Of a stretch of DNA of 8,497 nucleotides, positions 6,534 through 8,497 are shown piece after piece. Below the pieces are notes generated by a model. The model was not told where the DNA came from. It saw nothing but the letters and a program-made list of their open reading frames with translations, and ran no database searches. A program made the translations under genes and the position numbers. The stretch is taken from the NCBI GenBank assembly GCA_017960415.1, contig JAGCZE010000381.1, positions 1 to 8,497 of the forward strand. The letters are read 5' to 3'. Source of the DNA: Lachnospiraceae bacterium (GTDB lineage Bacteria > Bacillota_A > Clostridia > Lachnospirales > Lachnospiraceae). Within the stretch, counting starts at the first letter, position 1, and each line of letters starts with the position of its first letter.

Positions 6534-7052
6534 TTACGAAGCAAGCTTCTTCTCGAAGTCAGGCGAATAAGAGGTGAAGAACTCACCTTCCTTGTCGGTC
6601 TTGCCCTTTGCGAAGAGACCCGAACCAACACACTTGATGTTGCCGTCTTTGCCTACAGTACCAACAACCGTAGACGTTCCGGTAGCGTTCGTCTTGAATG
6701 CCTTGGAGGAAAGCTGTACGTTCGCGGTGAAGCTAGCCATCTCTTTCCAAGCTTCTTCAACTCTTCCACCCTCAGTAGCGGTGTTGTCCAGACCATCTAC
6801 TTCAAGGGTAATCGTAGCGCCGGATGCAGAAATCGTAAACGTGGTGCCATTCTTGATGAACTTGTCGTACTGAGCCTCGGAAGCAACCTTCTCAGCTGCG
6901 CCCATGATCTCGGATACGGTATCAACGTCCGTAGATCTACGAGACTTCTCAACGTATCTCAGGTAAGCAGGTGCCAAAACACCAACAAGGATAGCCATAA
7001 TCGCGATAACAACGATCAGCTCGATAAGGGAAAAACCCTGATTCTTCTTCAT
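6534..7052 (-). CDS. pilA: type IV prepilin, probable major pilin (PilA-like)
   Basis: The product is a 172-residue prepilin with a textbook type III signal: a short basic leader (MKKNQG), the PilD cut after Gly6, and a mature N-terminus FSLIELIVVIAIMAI with Phe at +1 and the assembly Glu at +5 (Glu11). The hydrophobic helix continues to about residue 33 and then becomes an amphipathic stretch with basic YVEKSRR. The rest is a Thr/Ser/Ala/Gly-rich globular domain with one Cys (141), so no internal disulfide. I start it at the ATG at 7052, not the in-frame ATG at 7073: the purine-rich site AAAAGGAG overlaps the upstream ATG and sits about 10 bases ahead of 7052, and the shorter leader is normal. 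Length, first position among the pilins and flanking RNA structures suggest the major subunit. That rank is inferred. Confidence 0.9.
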   Translation of the reverse strand: MKKNQGFSLIELIVVIAIMAILVGVLAPAYLRYVEKSRRSTDVDTVSEIMGAAEKVASEAQYDKFIKNGTTFTISASGATITLEVDGLDNTATEGGRVEEAWKEMASFTANVQLSSKAFKTNATGTSTVVGTVGKDGNIKCVGSGLFAKGKTDKEGEFFTSYSPDFEKKLAS

Positions 7053-7099
7053 AACTTCTGTTCTCCTTTTCATTTTTTCATATAATATGTTTGCTTTTT

Positions 7100-7127
7100 A
7101 TCTTAAACACTCGCCGCCCTATATCAA
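7100..7127 (-). promoter_or_regulatory. candidate sigma-A promoter for the major prepilin
   Basis: On the minus strand TTGATA (7122-7127, five of six matches to the -35 consensus) is followed after 16 bases by TAAGAT (7100-7105, four of six to the -10). A start near 7093 would give a 5' leader of about 40 bases before the ATG at 7052. It lies in the 131-base pilC-prepilin gap, where an internal promoter would let the major pilin be made in excess of the machinery. This is a consensus match by eye; the region is AT-rich and chance matches are common. Confidence 0.3.
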
Positions 7128-7149
7128 CGAGCGCTTAATTCATCTCTCT

Positions 7150-7163
7150 GCCGCTTATGCGGC
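7150..7163 (-). other. small hairpin upstream of the major prepilin
   Basis: GCCGC at 7150-7154 pairs with GCGGC at 7159-7163 across a 4-base loop, a perfect 5-bp GC stem starting about 20 bases after the pilC stop. No T-tract follows on the minus strand, so it is not a classic terminator. The minus-strand sequence GACAGCCGCA at its foot (7158-7167) recurs in the pilO-pilV gap at another small hairpin. It may mark a processing site or simply a weak structure. Confidence 0.35.
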
Positions 7164-7183
7164 TGTCCCGGCAACCTTTCGGA

Positions 7184-8395
7184 TTACATGTTGTCGAGTC
7201 CGGAATACAATGCACCCATCGGTGCGATAACGGCTCCGATGATGACGCCGCACACGCCGGCCATCAGGAGGATGATCATAGGCTCAAGCGCTGCCATAAG
7301 GGCCTGCGTTGCAGCCTCAACTTCTTCATCGTAGTAATCAGCCATCTTGGTGAGCATGGCTTCCAGGTCACCGGTTTCCTCTCCGATCTTCGTCATATGG
7401 ATAACCATCGGCGGGAAGAGACCGCATCTCTTGAGCGGTTCGGAAAGCGGAACACCTTTCTTCACCTCTTCCTTGCACTCATACACGGCCTGCTTGAAGA
7501 GGTAGTTGCTCATCGTCTTCGCTGTGATCTCCAGCGAGTCGATCATCGAGATACCGGACGCGGTCAGCGTGCTGAGCGTTCTTGCAAGTCTCGAAGAAGC
7601 GGATTTGATCGTAAAATTCTTGATCGCCGGAAGCTTGATCGCCATTGTTGCGAAGAATACGGTACCGGTCTTCGTGGATGTGAAAATCTTAAAGCCGATC
7701 GCAATGATAACAATGATAGCTAACGCGATGAACCAGTTGGTCTGCAGCCAGTCACTCGCATGCACGACGAACATCGTGATCTTCGGCATCTCGATATCGA
7801 TATCCTTGAACATCTCCATGAATGTCGGCACAACCTTCACCAGGAGGACAACACACACGGCGATTGCTACGATAAGGACAACAATCGGGTAAACCATTGC
7901 TTTCTTAACCAGACCGGTAAGGTACGCATCCTTCTCGAACTGGGTTGCCATTCTCGTGAAAGAGATATCAATGGAACCGGACGCCTCGCCGGCATCGACC
8001 ATGTTGATCAGCATCGAGGGGAAGATCTCCGGATGGCTGCGCATCGAGTTTCCGAGCGTCTCACCTTTCGCAACACTCTGGCGAACTTCCGTGAGTGCCT
8101 TCTTGAACGCTTTGTTAGCCGTCTGCTCTTCCATCATGCCGAGTGCATCCATGATCGGAACGCCGGCGTTGATGATACTCACGAACTGGCGGCAGAATAC
8201 GGCAAGTTCTCGGTTGTTAACCTTCGATCCGCCGATGTTGATATCCTTGCTGAAAATGTTCGCCTCAACGACTTTGATCGGCATGAGGCCTTCGCCCTTG
8301 AGCATCGCTGCGGCACGGTCAGGAGCCGCAGCATCAATACTGCCTCTCTTCTCCTTGCCGAACTTATCAACGGCTGTGTACTGGAATGTAGCCAT
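7184..8395 (-). CDS. pilC: PilC, type IV pilus inner-membrane platform protein (GspF family)
   Basis: The protein has 403 residues, the normal length for PilC/GspF. It is the polytopic membrane platform on which the PilB and PilT ATPases act to add or remove pilin subunits. Two T2SF domains are visible, roughly residues 67-190 and 269-391. Each carries the family signature: VDAGEASGSID near 133-143 and MTKIGEETGDLE near 334-345. Hydrophobic segments lie near 168-190, 222-238 and 370-392. The N-terminal stretch (FQYTAVDKFGKEKRGSI) is the usual PilC opening. The ATG at 8395 has a strong Shine-Dalgarno site (AGGGAGG) about 6 bases upstream. The gene follows the pilT end by 21 bases, which implies co-transcription. 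Nothing is truncated or unusual. The family call is near certain; T4P rather than type II secretion is supported by the pilT, pilMN and pilO neighbours. Confidence 0.96.
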   Translation of the reverse strand: MATFQYTAVDKFGKEKRGSIDAAAPDRAAAMLKGEGLMPIKVVEANIFSKDINIGGSKVNNRELAVFCRQFVSIINAGVPIMDALGMMEEQTANKAFKKALTEVRQSVAKGETLGNSMRSHPEIFPSMLINMVDAGEASGSIDISFTRMATQFEKDAYLTGLVKKAMVYPIVVLIVAIAVCVVLLVKVVPTFMEMFKDIDIEMPKITMFVVHASDWLQTNWFIALAIIVIIAIGFKIFTSTKTGTVFFATMAIKLPAIKNFTIKSASSRLARTLSTLTASGISMIDSLEITAKTMSNYLFKQAVYECKEEVKKGVPLSEPLKRCGLFPPMVIHMTKIGEETGDLEAMLTKMADYYDEEVEAATQALMAALEPMIILLMAGVCGVIIGAVIAPMGALYSGLDNM

Positions 8396-8416
8396 TCAAA
8401 ACCTCCCTGAATGAAA

Positions 8417-8497
8417 CTAGACTGAAACTTTCCTGCTCATCGCAATCGCATCCTGCGCGTAGTTCAAACAGTTCTCCGCGCTGATCAGACCGCCGAT
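8417..8497 (-). CDS. pilT: PilT-type retraction ATPase, C-terminal 26 codons only
   Basis: Reading the minus strand from the window edge gives an open frame of 26 codons ending in TAG at 8417-8419. The visible peptide begins IGGLISAENCLNYAQD and ends RKVSV. A GLIS/GLIT motif followed by an acidic residue and a helix ending near YA is typical of the extreme C-terminus of PilT, the hexameric cytoplasmic ATPase that powers pilus retraction. It lies 21 bases upstream of pilC, the usual neighbour in pilB-pilT-pilC operons. All catalytic motifs (Walker A and B, Asp and His boxes) lie outside the window, so the call rests on a short tail plus context. PilB is the main alternative, but its C-terminus usually looks different. 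Function as a retraction motor is inferred from the family. Confidence 0.7.
   Translation of the reverse strand: MGGLISAENCLNYAQDAIAMSRKVSV

Noticed and set aside
7053..7073. Start of the major prepilin at the upstream ATG (7073).
   Set aside because: The purine-rich ribosome site overlaps that ATG itself and is correctly spaced for the ATG at 7052; the shorter leader is the normal form.
7184..8395. Type II secretion system rather than type IV pilus.
   Set aside because: GspF and PilC look alike, but a PilT-like C-terminus upstream, PilMN and PilO, and PilA-like pilins point to a pilus; no secretin is visible, as expected for a Gram-positive.
7760..8410. Long plus-strand open frames opposite pilC (also at 7157-7723 and 7956-8414).
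   Set aside because: They are shadows of pilC with His/Arg/Asp-rich, low-plausibility translations and no family resemblance.

Overview
The window is the central and distal part of a type IV pilus (T4P) assembly operon. Every real gene lies on the minus strand, so transcription runs from high to low coordinates. In that order: the last 26 codons of a PilT-type retraction ATPase (8417-8497), the inner-membrane platform protein PilC (7184-8395), a probable major prepilin (6534-7052), a second, paralogous prepilin (5940-6386), the prepilin peptidase/methylase PilD (5136-5912), a single-chain PilM-PilN fusion (3220-5001), PilO (2384-3205), a PilV/GspI-like minor prepilin (1415-2131), and a long PilX/GspK-like minor prepilin still open at the window edge (2-1330). 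The extension ATPase PilB is not in view and probably lies just upstream of pilT.

The organism is most likely an anaerobic Gram-positive of the class Clostridia. Four things point that way: purine-rich Shine-Dalgarno sites close to most starts, moderate G+C, Thr-Pro linkers in the exported proteins, and a pilMN-pilO-pilV arrangement like that of clostridial T4P loci. No PilP, PilQ or secretin gene is visible here, which fits a cell without an outer membrane. The assignment below class level is a guess.

The parts fit one machine. PilD cuts the four prepilins after Gly and N-methylates the new N-terminus. PilM (cytoplasmic) and the PilN and PilO parts (single-pass, outside-facing) form the alignment subcomplex around the PilC platform. 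PilT powers retraction. The last two prepilins, which lie next to each other, resemble the minor pilins that prime assembly and sit at the tip. The last one carries a large outer domain with a predicted beta-solenoid stretch, which makes it the best candidate adhesin.

The intergenic spaces hold RNA-level structure. A 10-bp hairpin with a GAAA tetraloop lies between the two PilA-like genes. A 15-bp perfect hairpin lies between pilO and pilV, with its T-tract on the side that does not face the operon. A shared 10-nt motif (GACAGCCGCA), each copy at the foot of a small hairpin, occurs ahead of the major prepilin and ahead of pilV. Two candidate internal promoters precede the same two genes. I found no RNA gene, mobile element or CRISPR array, and no gene-free stretch longer than 252 bases. 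The machinery is a known type; the novelty is in the PilMN fusion details, the large minor pilin and the intercistronic hairpins.
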